Part shown: piece after piece, positions 16,303-26,643 of the stretch
Numbering within the stretch: the first letter of the stretch is position 1
Layout of the letters: every line of letters begins with the position of its first letter
Source of the DNA: Aminiphilus circumscriptus DSM 16581
GTDB taxonomy: Bacteria > Synergistota > Synergistia > Synergistales > Aminiphilaceae
DNA length: 64,000 nt
Direction of reading: 5' to 3'
Assembly (NCBI RefSeq): GCF_000526375.1
Contig: NZ_JAFY01000002.1
Location: 186,001-250,000 of the forward strand
Made by a program: the position numbers and the translations under genes
Notes under the pieces: generated by a model
What the model was told of the DNA's origin: nothing
What the model saw: only the letters and a program-made list of their open reading frames with translations
Database searches by the model: none

Positions 16303-18369
16303 ATGTCAGACTACTCGACACCAATGTTTCAGTTCACGGGCGTCACCAGCGGCATCGAATGGGGGGACATGATCGACACGATCATGGCGGCGGCCCGCAA
16401 GCCGGTGGAAGTTTGGGAAGCCCAACAGGACACGTTGGAACTCAAGATCGGACTCTACGAAGAATTCTCCGCCGTCATGAAGACCATGCAGAGTACGCTG
16501 ACGAGCCTGAAGCTTCCCTCTACCTTCCGGATGAAAGCGACGGAGGTCACTTCCCTCTCCTCCGGCCTGGAGAGCAATGCCATCCTGACTGCCACGGCCA
16601 CCACAGATGCCTATCTGGGCGAGTGGGACATTGAGGTGCTCCAGAAGGCGACCACGGAACAACGAGTCGGCACGGGCTTCTCCAGCGCTTCGGAAGCACT
16701 GGGCATCTCGGGAACCTTCTACGTCCGCGTGGGATCCCAGCGGGCGGAAATCGAAGTAAAGAGCACCGACAGCCTTCGGGAGATCAACCTGAAGATCTCT
16801 CAGGCCGTGGACGATCACGGCAACGCGTTGAACATCAGCTCCAAGCTCATCGACAATCACCTGGTACTCACCAGCGCTTTCAGTGGCCTCGGCAGCAGCA
16901 CGGGAAGTTCCGCGACGGTGACGCGGGGATCCTGGACGGATGGCGAGGGTGGATCGGACTACCTGCCTCTTCCCGGCGACGGAAGCAGCTACCCCACCAT
17001 CACGGCGATCACCTACGGCTCCACCACCTACACAGAGGGAACGGACTACACCTACGATCAAAGCACGGGAACCATCACATGGCTTTCCGGGGGCTCTCAT
17101 CCGAGCACGGACGAGGACTACACCATCACCTTCGACGGAGAATACACGTGGAACACGAATACTTTCGCCCTTGAAGAGGGAACGGGAGATGTCCTGACAT
17201 CCCTGGGACTCAACATCGACGACGACGAGCACTACAGCGCCGCCCAGGACGCGATTCTTCTCGTGGACGGCGTCCGGGTCACCCGGAGCAGCAACGAGAT
17301 CGACGATCTCATCGGCGGCGTCACCCTCAACCTGAAAGGACCCGGAAAAGTGATCCTGGACATCACCACCGACATGGAAGAAGCCGTCACCGCCATTCAG
17401 GCGTTTGTGGATGCCTACAACGAGGTCATGGAATGGATCAATATCCGTCTCTCGGAAGAATCCGATGAAGACGCCGAGACGGACTTCGACAAGAAGTTCG
17501 GCCTGCTCCACGGGGACTCCCTGCTGTGGCAGGCGAAAAGCCAGCTCCGGCAGCTCATTTCGGACCCGCAGAACATTCTCGGCCCCCTTACGATGCTCTC
17601 TCAGATCGGCATCACCACGGAAAGCACCGACTACGGCAAGAGCGGTCTCCTTGAGTTCGACTCGTCGGCGTTCATGGAAGCGGCCACGCCGGGTTCCCTC
17701 GATTTCCTGGATCAGTGGATGACTGACGCTCTGGAGGATTCGGATACTCCTCTCAACGAACTGAAGACCGGCTTCAGCGGAGGCACCTTCTCCATTGCCA
17801 TCGGAGGCAAGAGCACCACCATCACAGTGAACGCCACGGACACGCTGACGGACATCAATCTCAAAATCGCCGCCGCCCGGGACACCACGACAGGAACGTC
17901 CCTCGCTCTCCGAAGCACGATCGTAAACAACACGCTGGCCTTTTCCAGCAGAAGCGTCGACGAAGATCTGAGCTTCCAGGATCCCGACGGAGTATTGCTC
18001 GCTCTGGGGATGGACATTTCCGATCCGGATGATTCGGCACATCATGCGCAATACGCCTCGGATTTCGTCGGAGACCTCGTCACTACAATCATGTCGAAGC
18101 TCGACGATTTCTGCAGCAACATGGTGGACAGTACCCAAGTCTCGGTGGGTACTACGGTGACCATCAAGGGACGCATCGCAAGCCGCATCGATTCTCTGAC
18201 CACACAGATCACGAACCTCGATGAACGCATCGCGGCCTTCGAGGAACGACTCGCGACCAAAGAGCGCGGTCTGAACGCCCAGTACTCCCAAATGGAGACC
18301 ATTCTCGCCGAACTCAACGAACAGGCGGAGTGGCTGTCAAGCACTCTTTCGGCCCTCTCGTCGAGTTGA
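16303..18369 (+). CDS. fliD: Flagellar hook-associated protein 2 (FliD-like filament cap)
   Basis: Protein of 688 residues, at the long end for FliD. The N-terminus has the FliD pattern (QFTGVTSGIEWGDMIDTIMAAARKP), the C-terminus the predicted coiled coil and ending of the FliD_C domain (ITNLDERIAAFEERLATKERGLNAQYSQME, then WLSSTLSALS). Two related inner modules (about residues 135-190 and 485-545: GTFYVRVGS and GTFSIAIGG, each followed by LR/LTDINLKI) are duplicated domains. AAGGAGG precedes the ATG at 16303. No flagellin or other flagellar gene is nearby in this window. It could cap a flagellar filament or serve as a surface adhesin. Confidence 0.85.
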   Translation: MSDYSTPMFQFTGVTSGIEWGDMIDTIMAAARKPVEVWEAQQDTLELKIGLYEEFSAVMKTMQSTLTSLKLPSTFRMKATEVTSLSSGLESNAILTATATTDAYLGEWDIEVLQKATTEQRVGTGFSSASEALGISGTFYVRVGSQRAEIEVKSTDSLREINLKISQAVDDHGNALNISSKLIDNHLVLTSAFSGLGSSTGSSATVTRGSWTDGEGGSDYLPLPGDGSSYPTITAITYGSTTYTEGTDYTYDQSTGTITWLSGGSHPSTDEDYTITFDGEYTWNTNTFALEEGTGDVLTSLGLNIDDDEHYSAAQDAILLVDGVRVTRSSNEIDDLIGGVTLNLKGPGKVILDITTDMEEAVTAIQAFVDAYNEVMEWINIRLSEESDEDAETDFDKKFGLLHGDSLLWQAKSQLRQLISDPQNILGPLTMLSQIGITTESTDYGKSGLLEFDSSAFMEAATPGSLDFLDQWMTDALEDSDTPLNELKTGFSGGTFSIAIGGKSTTITVNATDTLTDINLKIAAARDTTTGTSLALRSTIVNNTLAFSSRSVDEDLSFQDPDGVLLALGMDISDPDDSAHHAQYASDFVGDLVTTIMSKLDDFCSNMVDSTQVSVGTTVTIKGRIASRIDSLTTQITNLDERIAAFEERLATKERGLNAQYSQMETILAELNEQAEWLSSTLSALSSS

Positions 18370-18409
18370 TCCCGGTTTCTCACGTCGACACAGGGAATCC
18401 GCAACTTCG

Positions 18410-19833
18410 TCATTCGTCAGTCTGCCCGGAGGAGGTCCCGTCCAACCCCTCGGATCCCTCGGGAAAACGCAGCTCCACGCAGAGTCCTCCCCCTCGGACG
18501 TTCGTCGCATCGATACGTCCTCCGTGGAGCTGCACCGCCCTCCGGGCGATGGCGAGCCCGAGCCCGACGCCGCCGCTCTCCCGCCCCCGGGAGGCGTCGA
18601 GGCGGTAGAAGGGGCGGAAGAGGTTCTCCAGCTCCTCCTCGGGAACACCAGGCCCGTGGTCGCGAATGCGCACCAGCCCCCATCTCCCGCCGTTTTCCAC
18701 AAGAGACAAAACCGCCACCTTGACCTCCGTTCCCGGCGCGGTATGGCGCAGGGCATTGCGCACCACGTTCTCCACGGCGCTCCGCACCAGATCCGCGTTG
18801 AGCAACAGCGGCGGAAGCGCACCGAACGCCTCGAAGCGCACCGTGCAGCCGCAGGCGCGGGCCTCAAAGTCCGCGTCTGCTACCACTTCGCGCACCAGAG
18901 CAACGAGATCCTCCGGGGCAGTGAGGATCCTCCCCAGATCCGCCTCCACCCTGGCCAGGGAGAGAAGTTGACCGATGAGTTCGTTCAGTGCCTCCGCCTC
19001 CTTCTCGATGCGGGCGAGTGCCCCCTGGACTTCCGCGCCCGCCCGTTGTCTGGCGAGGGCGAGGGCCACATTGAGCCGTGCCAGAGGTGAACGCAGTTCG
19101 TGGGAAATATCCCGAAGAAGGCGCTGCTGCGCTTCCAAAAGGGCTTCCACGTGACGCGCCATGTCGTCGAAGCTCCGTCCGAGTTGACCGATCTCGTCTC
19201 CACGGTTCTTTAGATCCTTCTCCACCCGAACGGAAAACTCCCCTCTGGCCATGGCCTGGGTCACCTCGTTGAGGCGCCTCACGGGGCGAGCGATATGCCG
19301 GGCGAGCCAGAAACAAAGCAAACCGGCCGTGCAGGCAAGCCCAGCCAGGTAGACCGGAAGAACCCGACGGTTCGGCCCGATGAGGGGAAAGAGAGGACGT
19401 TTCGGCAGAAGACCAACCACAATGTAGGCATTGCCCCGGGAAGAAACGATCCTCTGGAAGACCAGGGACAGCCCCTGGCGATTCGCGAAGCTCTCCCCCC
19501 TCTTCAGGGCGGCAAAGGCGCTCTCCCGAATCCGCTCATCTCCAGGAAAGGGAACGAGGGAGGTCCCATCCTCGCGGAAAAAATGCAGCCCCAGGGCCGT
19601 TTCATTTCGAATCTTCGCCGTCGCCTCCGCGAGGGCATCGGTCCCTCGCACCTCGTAGATCTCCAGACAAGTCGCACCGTGGTTCCGCACGGCGTTGGTG
19701 AGAATGCCCTCCCGCCCCGAGAGGAGAATGCCCTGGGAGATCATGACCTGGGTGAGGACGACGCTCACCGTCGCCATGAGAAGGAGCACGCCGAGAAACC
19801 AGAGGAAAATCTTGAGGAAGAGGCTTTTGCCGC

Positions 19834-19837
<4 letters not shown>
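18410..19837 (-). CDS. Sensor histidine kinase (CpxA-like), system 2
   Basis: Kinase of 475 residues with the same layout as system 1: N-terminal helix, periplasmic loop, second helix near residues 158-180, HAMP (HIARPVRRLNEVTQAMARGEF), DISHELRSPL (His246), ENVVRNALRHT, DHGPGV, GVGLGLAIARRAVQLHGG. The GTG start at 19837 overlaps the regulator stop and follows GGGGAG. Its position next to the divergent tolC-macAB genes suggests it governs them. Confidence 0.92.
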
Positions 19838-20538
<701 letters not shown>

Positions 20539-20652
20539 TTCTTCCGCCTCCCGATATTCCGGCCTTTTTCCGCCCGAAGTCCGTCTTCTCCTCCACTCTA
20601 TCCCGACTTGTCTTCCTTGCCCAGTCAAGAACTGTTCGGTTGTGCCAAGGAA

Positions 20653-20682
20653 TCTTTACGTATCCTCACAAATCTTCACAGA
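20653..20682. promoter_or_regulatory. Three 10-bp-phased direct repeats, probable response-regulator site
   Basis: TCTTTAC (20653), TCCTCAC (20663) and TCTTCAC (20673) repeat at an exact 10-bp period in the region between the regulator gene and tolC. The arrangement mirrors the repeats at 15445-15474 and fits CpxR/OmpR binding. The rest of 20539-21002 holds no gene that I can support. Confidence 0.6.
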
Positions 20683-21002
20683 GAAAAAAGGCATGTTTAC
20701 CCGAAGCGCGCTAGAATCCTCCCGTCCGGAGGAAAAAATGCGTTTTCTCCACACCCTGCGAAGTGGGCACACTCCGACGCCAAATCCAAACAGAGAAGCG
20801 TTTGCCCCGGCCTGTCCCGCTTGCCCTCGATGGAACAAGATGCACACAGGGTGGAACACGCATGAGAGAAAACCCCTGAAGAAAGGCTTTTCCTTTTCCC
20901 TTGGCTTGGCTTGGATCGCATCGAGTTTTGCAAGGAGACCCGCGGCATTGACGTAGCCTCATTCAAAGATTCCATAGTTTTTCCCTCAGGAGGCGAGAGT
21001 TC

Positions 21003-22325
21003 ATGAAAAAAAGTTTTCTTCCGCTACCGTTTCTGTTCCTGTCGGTGTTTTTGCCGGTGCTGCTCCTCTTCCCTGCCTGGACTGGCGCCGTCCCGGCGGA
21101 ACAGACACAGACGGAGATCCTCACCCTGGAACAAGCACTGAAGCTCGCCTTCGCGTCCCACCCGGATCTTGCCGGGGGCGAGGCGGCATTGCGAAGCGCC
21201 GCCGGATCGGTGGCACAGGAAAGAGCGGGGACGAGACCGTCTCTTTCGGCAAGCGCTTCCCACACCTCTTGGGAACGAGAGAACAGCCAGAGTGCCTCTT
21301 TGAAAGTGCAACAACTTCTCTCCGACGGAGGCAAAACTTCCGCCGCCGTGCGAGCGGCCCAGCGGAGCGAGGATGCGGCAGCCTCGGACCTGGAGAGCCT
21401 TCGAAACGCGCTGGCCTACGAGGTACGCACCGCCTATTACGAACTCGTCCGGGCCAGACAGGAACTGCAAGTTGCCCTGGAAATGGTGTCCCTCTACGAA
21501 AAACACCTGGACAAGGCAAAGGCCCTCCTCGCCGCCGGAGCCTCCCCAAAATCAGACGTTACCGCCGCCGAAGTGGACCTAAGCCAATCCAGGCTCGACC
21601 TCGCCGCGGCACGGGCCGCGGCGGCACAGGCCGCGGCGGCGCTGGAAAACGCCATGGGAGTTCGCAGCAACGGCGCAGCGCCGGAGTATGCCGTCGAGGA
21701 ACCCCCGCTTCCCAACGGACAAACCCTTTCCCTCGAAGAGGCCGTGCAAAAGGCCCTTGCAGCGCATCCGGATCTCCGCGCCAAGGCCTTCCGCGTCGCC
21801 GAGGCGGAGGAGACGCTGCGGCTCAGCCGCAAGGGGCTGGCTCCGTCCCTTTCCGCCTACGGGGGCTATTCCTGGAGCTCCGGAGGCACCAGCGACAGCG
21901 AGTGGGAGGCTGGGCTCACCCTGAGCGTCCCTCTCGCCGACGGAGGACTCACCGCCGCGAACATCACCGTCGCGGAGGCAAAGCTCGACGCAGTGCGCGC
22001 AGAAGAGGAGCGCCTGCGCCAGACCGTGCTTCTTGAGGTGCGCAAGGCATGGCTCGCCATCGGCGAGGCGGAGGAGAAGTTGAAAACAGCGACGGTGGTG
22101 GTGCGCCAGGCAAAGGAGAATCTCGATCTCGCGGAGGGACGCTACCAGGTCGGGGTGGGAAGCGCTCTTGAAGTGAGCGACGCCGCAGCGAGCTACAGTG
22201 ACGCCCGAAAGTCTCTCGTTCAGGCCCGGTGCGACCGTCTCTCCGCCGAAGCGGCCCTTCTCAAGGCCATGGGAGTTTCCGGCGTCGCCGCCATCGAAAG
22301 CACGAACGCAGCCCGTCCCAAATAG
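21003..22325 (+). CDS. tolC: TolC-family outer-membrane efflux protein
   Basis: Protein of 440 residues: signal peptide (MKKSFLPLPFLFLSVFLPVLLLF), then two homologous halves each beginning with LEQALKLAFASHPDL and LEEAVQKALAAHPDL and containing long alpha-helical stretches, the pattern of trimeric outer-membrane channel-tunnels. AGGAGG precedes the ATG. It forms an operon with the periplasmic adaptor and the MacB components that follow, which would complete a tripartite exporter from cytoplasm to exterior. Confidence 0.93.
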   Translation: MKKSFLPLPFLFLSVFLPVLLLFPAWTGAVPAEQTQTEILTLEQALKLAFASHPDLAGGEAALRSAAGSVAQERAGTRPSLSASASHTSWERENSQSASLKVQQLLSDGGKTSAAVRAAQRSEDAAASDLESLRNALAYEVRTAYYELVRARQELQVALEMVSLYEKHLDKAKALLAAGASPKSDVTAAEVDLSQSRLDLAAARAAAAQAAAALENAMGVRSNGAAPEYAVEEPPLPNGQTLSLEEAVQKALAAHPDLRAKAFRVAEAEETLRLSRKGLAPSLSAYGGYSWSSGGTSDSEWEAGLTLSVPLADGGLTAANITVAEAKLDAVRAEEERLRQTVLLEVRKAWLAIGEAEEKLKTATVVVRQAKENLDLAEGRYQVGVGSALEVSDAAASYSDARKSLVQARCDRLSAEAALLKAMGVSGVAAIESTNAARPK

Positions 22326-22422
22326 CCCACAGGAAAGGAACGGGGCGGATTCGTCCGACGTGACACATTCGTCATCTGTTTCCTGCGAAAACGAGCTTAG
22401 GCCTATTCAGGAGGTTATGACC

Positions 22423-23763
22423 ATGAAAAAACTTCTGTTTCTGTTTCTTCTCTGCCTCGTCGGAGGAGGCGTGTATCTTGGCTTTCTCCGAGAGCGCCCG
22501 GAAGAACTTCGTTTCATCACAGCACCTATAGTCCGCGGCGATGTGACAACTGTTGTCTCCGCCACGGGCACCGTTGAGGCGGTGAACACCGTCACTGTGG
22601 GAACCCAGGTGTCCGGCACCATTCAAAAGATCCTGGCGGACTACAACTCCCACGTCAAGAAGGGTGATGTCATCGCCCTCATCGACCCCGTGCTCATTCA
22701 GGCCGAGGTAGCCCAGAAGGAAGCGGCTCTGAGTGCTGCACAAGCGGCGGTTCGGGAGAGCCAGGCAACGCTTGCAGACGCAAAACGCACTCTGGAGCGA
22801 CAGAAAAAGCTGTACGCCCTCCAGTACATCGCCGAGAGCGACCTCGACAGTGCTCAAAGCGCCGTGGACGTCGCCGAGGCAAAGCTCAGCTCCGCCAGAG
22901 CTCAGGTGGAACAGGCACAGGCATCGCTGAAGTACGCAAAGGCAAATCTTGACAACACCCGCATTCTCTCCCCCGTGGACGGCGTAGTGATCGGCAAGGA
23001 CGTGAGCGAGGGACAGACCGTCGCGGCGAGCTACCAGACGCCGACGCTCTTCACCATCGCGGAGGACCTGACCAAGATGGAGGTTCAAGCCGATGTGGAC
23101 GAGGCGGACATCGGCGCCATCACTGAGGGCATGGAGGCCACGTTTACGGTGGACGCCTTTCCCGACGAGATTTTTCATGCGAAGGTCCACCAGGTCCGCT
23201 TCCTCGCCACCACCGTGGAGAACGTGGTCACCTATCCGGTGGTACTTCGGGTGGGCAACCCCCATCTGAAGCTCAAACCGGGGATGACCGCCAACGTCTC
23301 CATCGAGACCGCCGCGGCCCGGAACGTCCTGACGGTTCCCGCGGCGGCACTGCGCTTCACGCCTCCCGAGGCGTTCCTCCACCCCGAAGGAGCCGCCGGT
23401 GCCGCGGCTTCTCCGGCTTCATCCAGAGCGACCGAAACCGGAACGGCATCGGAAAAAAACAGGGGATCCAGCGGCGGAACCGGAAGCGGCAAGGGAGCCA
23501 GCTCTGGTTCTGGCAAAAATGCAGACAGGGCCGGAGGCCGAGTCCTCTGGATTCTCGAGGAGACCTCCGGAAACCGTCCTTCTCTGAAAGCCGTCCCCGT
23601 GAGGACGGGGCTCTCCGACGGGTCGAAAACCGTCGTCTTCGGTGACCTTCGGGAAGGACAGCAGGTCGTTATAGGAACCACCTCGGGCGGTTCCTCGGGC
23701 GCATCCTCAAACAGTGCGGGAACGAGGCAGAGCACTCAGCCTCCTCTGCCCCGCTTCTTCTAG
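22423..23763 (+). CDS. macA: MacA-like periplasmic adaptor (membrane fusion protein)
   Basis: Adaptor of 446 residues with an N-terminal membrane anchor, a barrel-sandwich half-motif (VVSATGTVEAVNTVTVGTQVSG), a coiled-coil hairpin (about residues 90-185), DNTRILSPVDGVV, and a beta-barrel domain. A low-complexity Gly/Ser-rich insert sits near residues 320-365. The ATG at 22423 is preferred to one two codons upstream because GGAGG is 8 nt from the former and 2 nt from the latter. It links the inner-membrane MacB to TolC. Confidence 0.92.
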   Translation: MKKLLFLFLLCLVGGGVYLGFLRERPEELRFITAPIVRGDVTTVVSATGTVEAVNTVTVGTQVSGTIQKILADYNSHVKKGDVIALIDPVLIQAEVAQKEAALSAAQAAVRESQATLADAKRTLERQKKLYALQYIAESDLDSAQSAVDVAEAKLSSARAQVEQAQASLKYAKANLDNTRILSPVDGVVIGKDVSEGQTVAASYQTPTLFTIAEDLTKMEVQADVDEADIGAITEGMEATFTVDAFPDEIFHAKVHQVRFLATTVENVVTYPVVLRVGNPHLKLKPGMTANVSIETAAARNVLTVPAAALRFTPPEAFLHPEGAAGAAASPASSRATETGTASEKNRGSSGGTGSGKGASSGSGKNADRAGGRVLWILEETSGNRPSLKAVPVRTGLSDGSKTVVFGDLREGQQVVIGTTSGGSSGASSNSAGTRQSTQPPLPRFF

Positions 23764-23767
23764 AGCC

Positions 23768-24475
23768 ATGGCACTGCTCGAACTCGAAAACATCCACAAG
23801 ACCTACGACCTTGGGGAAGTTCAGGTCCACGCCCTCCGGGGGGTGACGCTCTCCGTCCGCAAAGGGGAATATCTGGCCATCATGGGGACGTCCGGCTCGG
23901 GAAAATCCACCCTCATGCACATTCTTGGATGCCTCGACACACCCACGGAGGGACGCTATCTCCTGGACGGAAAGGACGTGAGCGGCCTCGGCGGAGACGA
24001 TCTCGCCCGGATCCGGAACAATCGGATCGGTTTCGTCTTTCAGGGTTTCAATCTCCTGGCCCGGACTTCCGCCGTGGAAAACGTGGAACTTCCGCTCCTC
24101 TACGCGGGCGTTCCGAGAAAGGAGCGGCGGCAGCGCGCTCTGGAGGCGCTGGCACTGGTGGGCCTTTCGGGGCGAGAGCACCATCAGCCGCACCAGCTCT
24201 CGGGAGGACAACAGCAACGAGTGGCCATCGCCCGGAGCCTCGTGAACGGTGCTCCCCTCATCCTCGCGGACGAGCCCACGGGAAATCTGGATACCCGGAC
24301 CAGCGAGGAGGTCATGGAGCTTTTTTCGCATTTGAACGAGACGGCGGGCATCACGGTGATCCTGGTCACCCACGAGCCGGAGATGGCCCGCTACGTGGAG
24401 CGCATCGTCACCATCCGGGATGGACTGGTGGTCTCCGACGAGGCCAAGGCCAGGGAAAGGAGCTTCGCCTCATGA
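23768..24475 (+). CDS. MacB-type ABC exporter ATPase
   Basis: ATPase of 235 residues: Walker [10 protein letters not shown], signature LSGGQQQR, Walker B LILADEPT, switch VTHE. In E. coli MacB the ATPase and permease are fused; here they are two genes, as in many LolD/MacB-type transporters. It starts 5 bp after the macA stop with no strong ribosome-binding site, which suggests translational coupling. Confidence 0.93.
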   Translation: MALLELENIHKTYDLGEVQVHALRGVTLSVRKGEYLAIMGTSGSGKSTLMHILGCLDTPTEGRYLLDGKDVSGLGGDDLARIRNNRIGFVFQGFNLLARTSAVENVELPLLYAGVPRKERRQRALEALALVGLSGREHHQPHQLSGGQQQRVAIARSLVNGAPLILADEPTGNLDTRTSEEVMELFSHLNETAGITVILVTHEPEMARYVERIVTIRDGLVVSDEAKARERSFAS

Positions 24476-25701
24476 TCGCGCCGGAAGAAATTCTCCTCAC
24501 CGCCCTTCGGGCGTTGCGGAGGAACAAGATACGCTCCCTTCTTACCGTGTTGGGCATGATCATCGGCGTGGCGGCGGTGATCGCCATGTTCGCCGTGGGA
24601 ACGGGGGCTCAGGTGCGGATCACGGAACGATTCGCCAGCATGGGGAGCAATCTGCTCGTCGTCTTTCCCGGGTCGAGCCGGAGCGGCGGTGTCCGGGGCG
24701 GCGGAGGCACACTTCCCACCCTGACGCTGGAGGACGCCGAGGCGGTCCTCCGGGAGTGCCCCGCAGTGGCGGACGTGGCGCCCCGCGTGTCGGGACGGAC
24801 CCAGGTGGTCTACGGCAACGCCAACTGGTCCACCAGCACCGTGGGCTCCACGGCGTCACTGCTCTCCATCCGGAACTGGACGCTCGAAAGCGGAAGGAAT
24901 TTCACCGAGTCGGACCAGCGGAGCGCCGCAAAGGTGTGCATTCTCGGCGCCACCGTTGCGGCGGAGCTTTTCGGCGGCGAGGACCCCCTGGGGAAAATCG
25001 TCCGGGTGAACAAGATCCCCATGACCGTTGTGGGACTTCTGGCGGCGAAGGGAAGTTCCGCCGCCGGCTCCGACCAGGACGACATGGTGCTCGTTCCCGT
25101 GACCACCGCCATGAAGCGTCTCTTCGGCGCCCGCTTCCCCGGCAAGATCCAGGACATGACCATTCAGGCGAAAAGCGCCGCGGAGATCGCCGCGGCGGAG
25201 AGCCAGATCACGGACCTGCTCACCCGGCGGCACCGGATACGCCCCGGCGAGGAGAACGACTTCACCGTGCGGAATCTCTCGGAGATCATGGAGGCCGCCC
25301 AGGAGGGAGCGCGCATCATGTCCCTTCTGCTCGCCGCCGTGGCCTCGGTGTCACTTCTCGTGGGAGGCATCGGCATCATGAACATCATGCTCGTCTCCGT
25401 TACCGAGCGGACAAGGGAAATCGGCATCCGCGCCGCCGTGGGCGCCCGGAGAGCGGACATTCTGCTCCAGTTTCTCGCGGAGGCGCTCCTCCTCTCTCTC
25501 GCCGGGGGAATCCTGGGCATCTGCACCGGCGCCGGAGGAGCATTTCTGATCTCCCATTTCGCCGACTGGCCCGCGGTGATCGCCCCCGAATCGGTGGCCC
25601 TCGCCTTCGGCTTTTCCGCCGCCATCGGAGTCTTCTTCGGCTTCTATCCCGCATGGAAGGCCTCGCGGCTCAATCCCATCGAGGCGCTGCGCTACGAATA
25701 G
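24472..25701 (+). CDS. MacB-type ABC exporter permease (FtsX/MacB_PCD)
   Basis: Membrane protein of 409 residues: a first helix (LLTVLGMIIGVAAVIAMF), a large periplasmic MacB_PCD domain of about 220 residues, then three C-terminal helices with the FtsX pattern (VGGIGIMNIMLVSVTERTREIG, ending WKASRLNPIEALRYE). The ATG overlaps the ATPase stop as ATGA. With the adaptor and TolC it should export a peptide, lipid or drug; the substrate is unknown. Confidence 0.93.
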   Translation: MIAPEEILLTALRALRRNKIRSLLTVLGMIIGVAAVIAMFAVGTGAQVRITERFASMGSNLLVVFPGSSRSGGVRGGGGTLPTLTLEDAEAVLRECPAVADVAPRVSGRTQVVYGNANWSTSTVGSTASLLSIRNWTLESGRNFTESDQRSAAKVCILGATVAAELFGGEDPLGKIVRVNKIPMTVVGLLAAKGSSAAGSDQDDMVLVPVTTAMKRLFGARFPGKIQDMTIQAKSAAEIAAAESQITDLLTRRHRIRPGEENDFTVRNLSEIMEAAQEGARIMSLLLAAVASVSLLVGGIGIMNIMLVSVTERTREIGIRAAVGARRADILLQFLAEALLLSLAGGILGICTGAGGAFLISHFADWPAVIAPESVALAFGFSAAIGVFFGFYPAWKASRLNPIEALRYE

Positions 25702-25723
25702 GGGAGCTGAGCGCGGCCCTCGC

Positions 25724-26449
25724 CTACTCCAGATCGAAGAAGGGATTCTCCCGGCGGAGCAGGGCGGTGCGCACCTCCCCACCGAGACGACACCGTACCT
25801 GTTCGGCCAGTTCCTCCATGGCCTCCGCGACGGAAAGGGCGAAGGAATCGTCCACGCCCTCGATGCAGAGCAATGCGTTCCGGGTCGCCTCGGTCAGCTT
25901 GGTCCGCTCCGCCTCGCGCCAATTCCAGCAGCGGCAGAGAATTCCTTCGTCGTCGGCGTAGACCACCTCGCCGGGCAGGGGTGGCTCGTTTGTCTCGCTT
26001 CCGAGGGGGACGAAAAGTTCGTCGCCTCTCGCGAGGGTGAGGCGGACGTCACCGCTGGACACGTCCAGATCCTCTCCACCGCAGGGAAGCGCGAAACTCA
26101 GAGAGACCATGTTGTACAGATCCACCAGGGGATTGATGGAGGGCAGAGGTTTGCCGTTCTTCACCCGCCGAAGCAGGGCCTCGATGGAAGAGCGGTTTCC
26201 CTTGGGCGCACCGAAGCGCTTGTAGGCCTCACGCCAGGGCGCTACAGCGGCATGTCCCGCTAGTTCCACATCGCGGAAACGCTCCTCCGCACGAGCCGTT
26301 GCCTCCTGGAGGAGCTCCGGCAGGGAAGGCACCTCACCCTTCCGAGAAAGCCACCGGTTGTCCACGTTCCGCGCCACCGCCACGGCGATGACGCTGGAGG
26401 GAAAGAGATTCCAGAACGCTTCTTCGATGACAAGACGTCGCATGAGCAT
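25724..26449 (-). CDS. Stand-alone B3/B4 tRNA-binding-domain protein
   Basis: Cytoplasmic protein of 241 residues resembling solo B3/B4 domain proteins, relatives of the editing region of phenylalanyl-tRNA synthetase beta. Recognisable parts are WREAYKRFGAPKGNRSSIEALLRRVKNGKPLPSINPLVDLYNMVSL and the later CRCWNWREAERTKLTEATRN. These proteins are thought to hydrolyse wrong or non-protein aminoacyl adducts, but their role is not settled. The ATG at 26449 follows GGAAGGA; another ATG two codons in is possible. It converges with the macB permease gene with only 22 bp between stops. Confidence 0.8.
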   Translation of the reverse strand: MLMRRLVIEEAFWNLFPSSVIAVAVARNVDNRWLSRKGEVPSLPELLQEATARAEERFRDVELAGHAAVAPWREAYKRFGAPKGNRSSIEALLRRVKNGKPLPSINPLVDLYNMVSLSFALPCGGEDLDVSSGDVRLTLARGDELFVPLGSETNEPPLPGEVVYADDEGILCRCWNWREAERTKLTEATRNALLCIEGVDDSFALSVAEAMEELAEQVRCRLGGEVRTALLRRENPFFDLE

Positions 26450-26643
26450 TTCATCCTTCCTGCAAACGTTTTCTCCGTCGGTCTTTCGCCGAGAAACGAC
26501 GGACCTTCGGGACATTGCCCTTCTTTTGGCTCCCGCGTGGTCTGGTTTCTCCAGACGCAACACCGCTTCAGAAGGAGGGGCTTCGTCGGCTTCGCCTCCG
26601 CCCGGAAGGCCCCGCGGCGCAGCTTCACGAAGGCACCCTTGCG

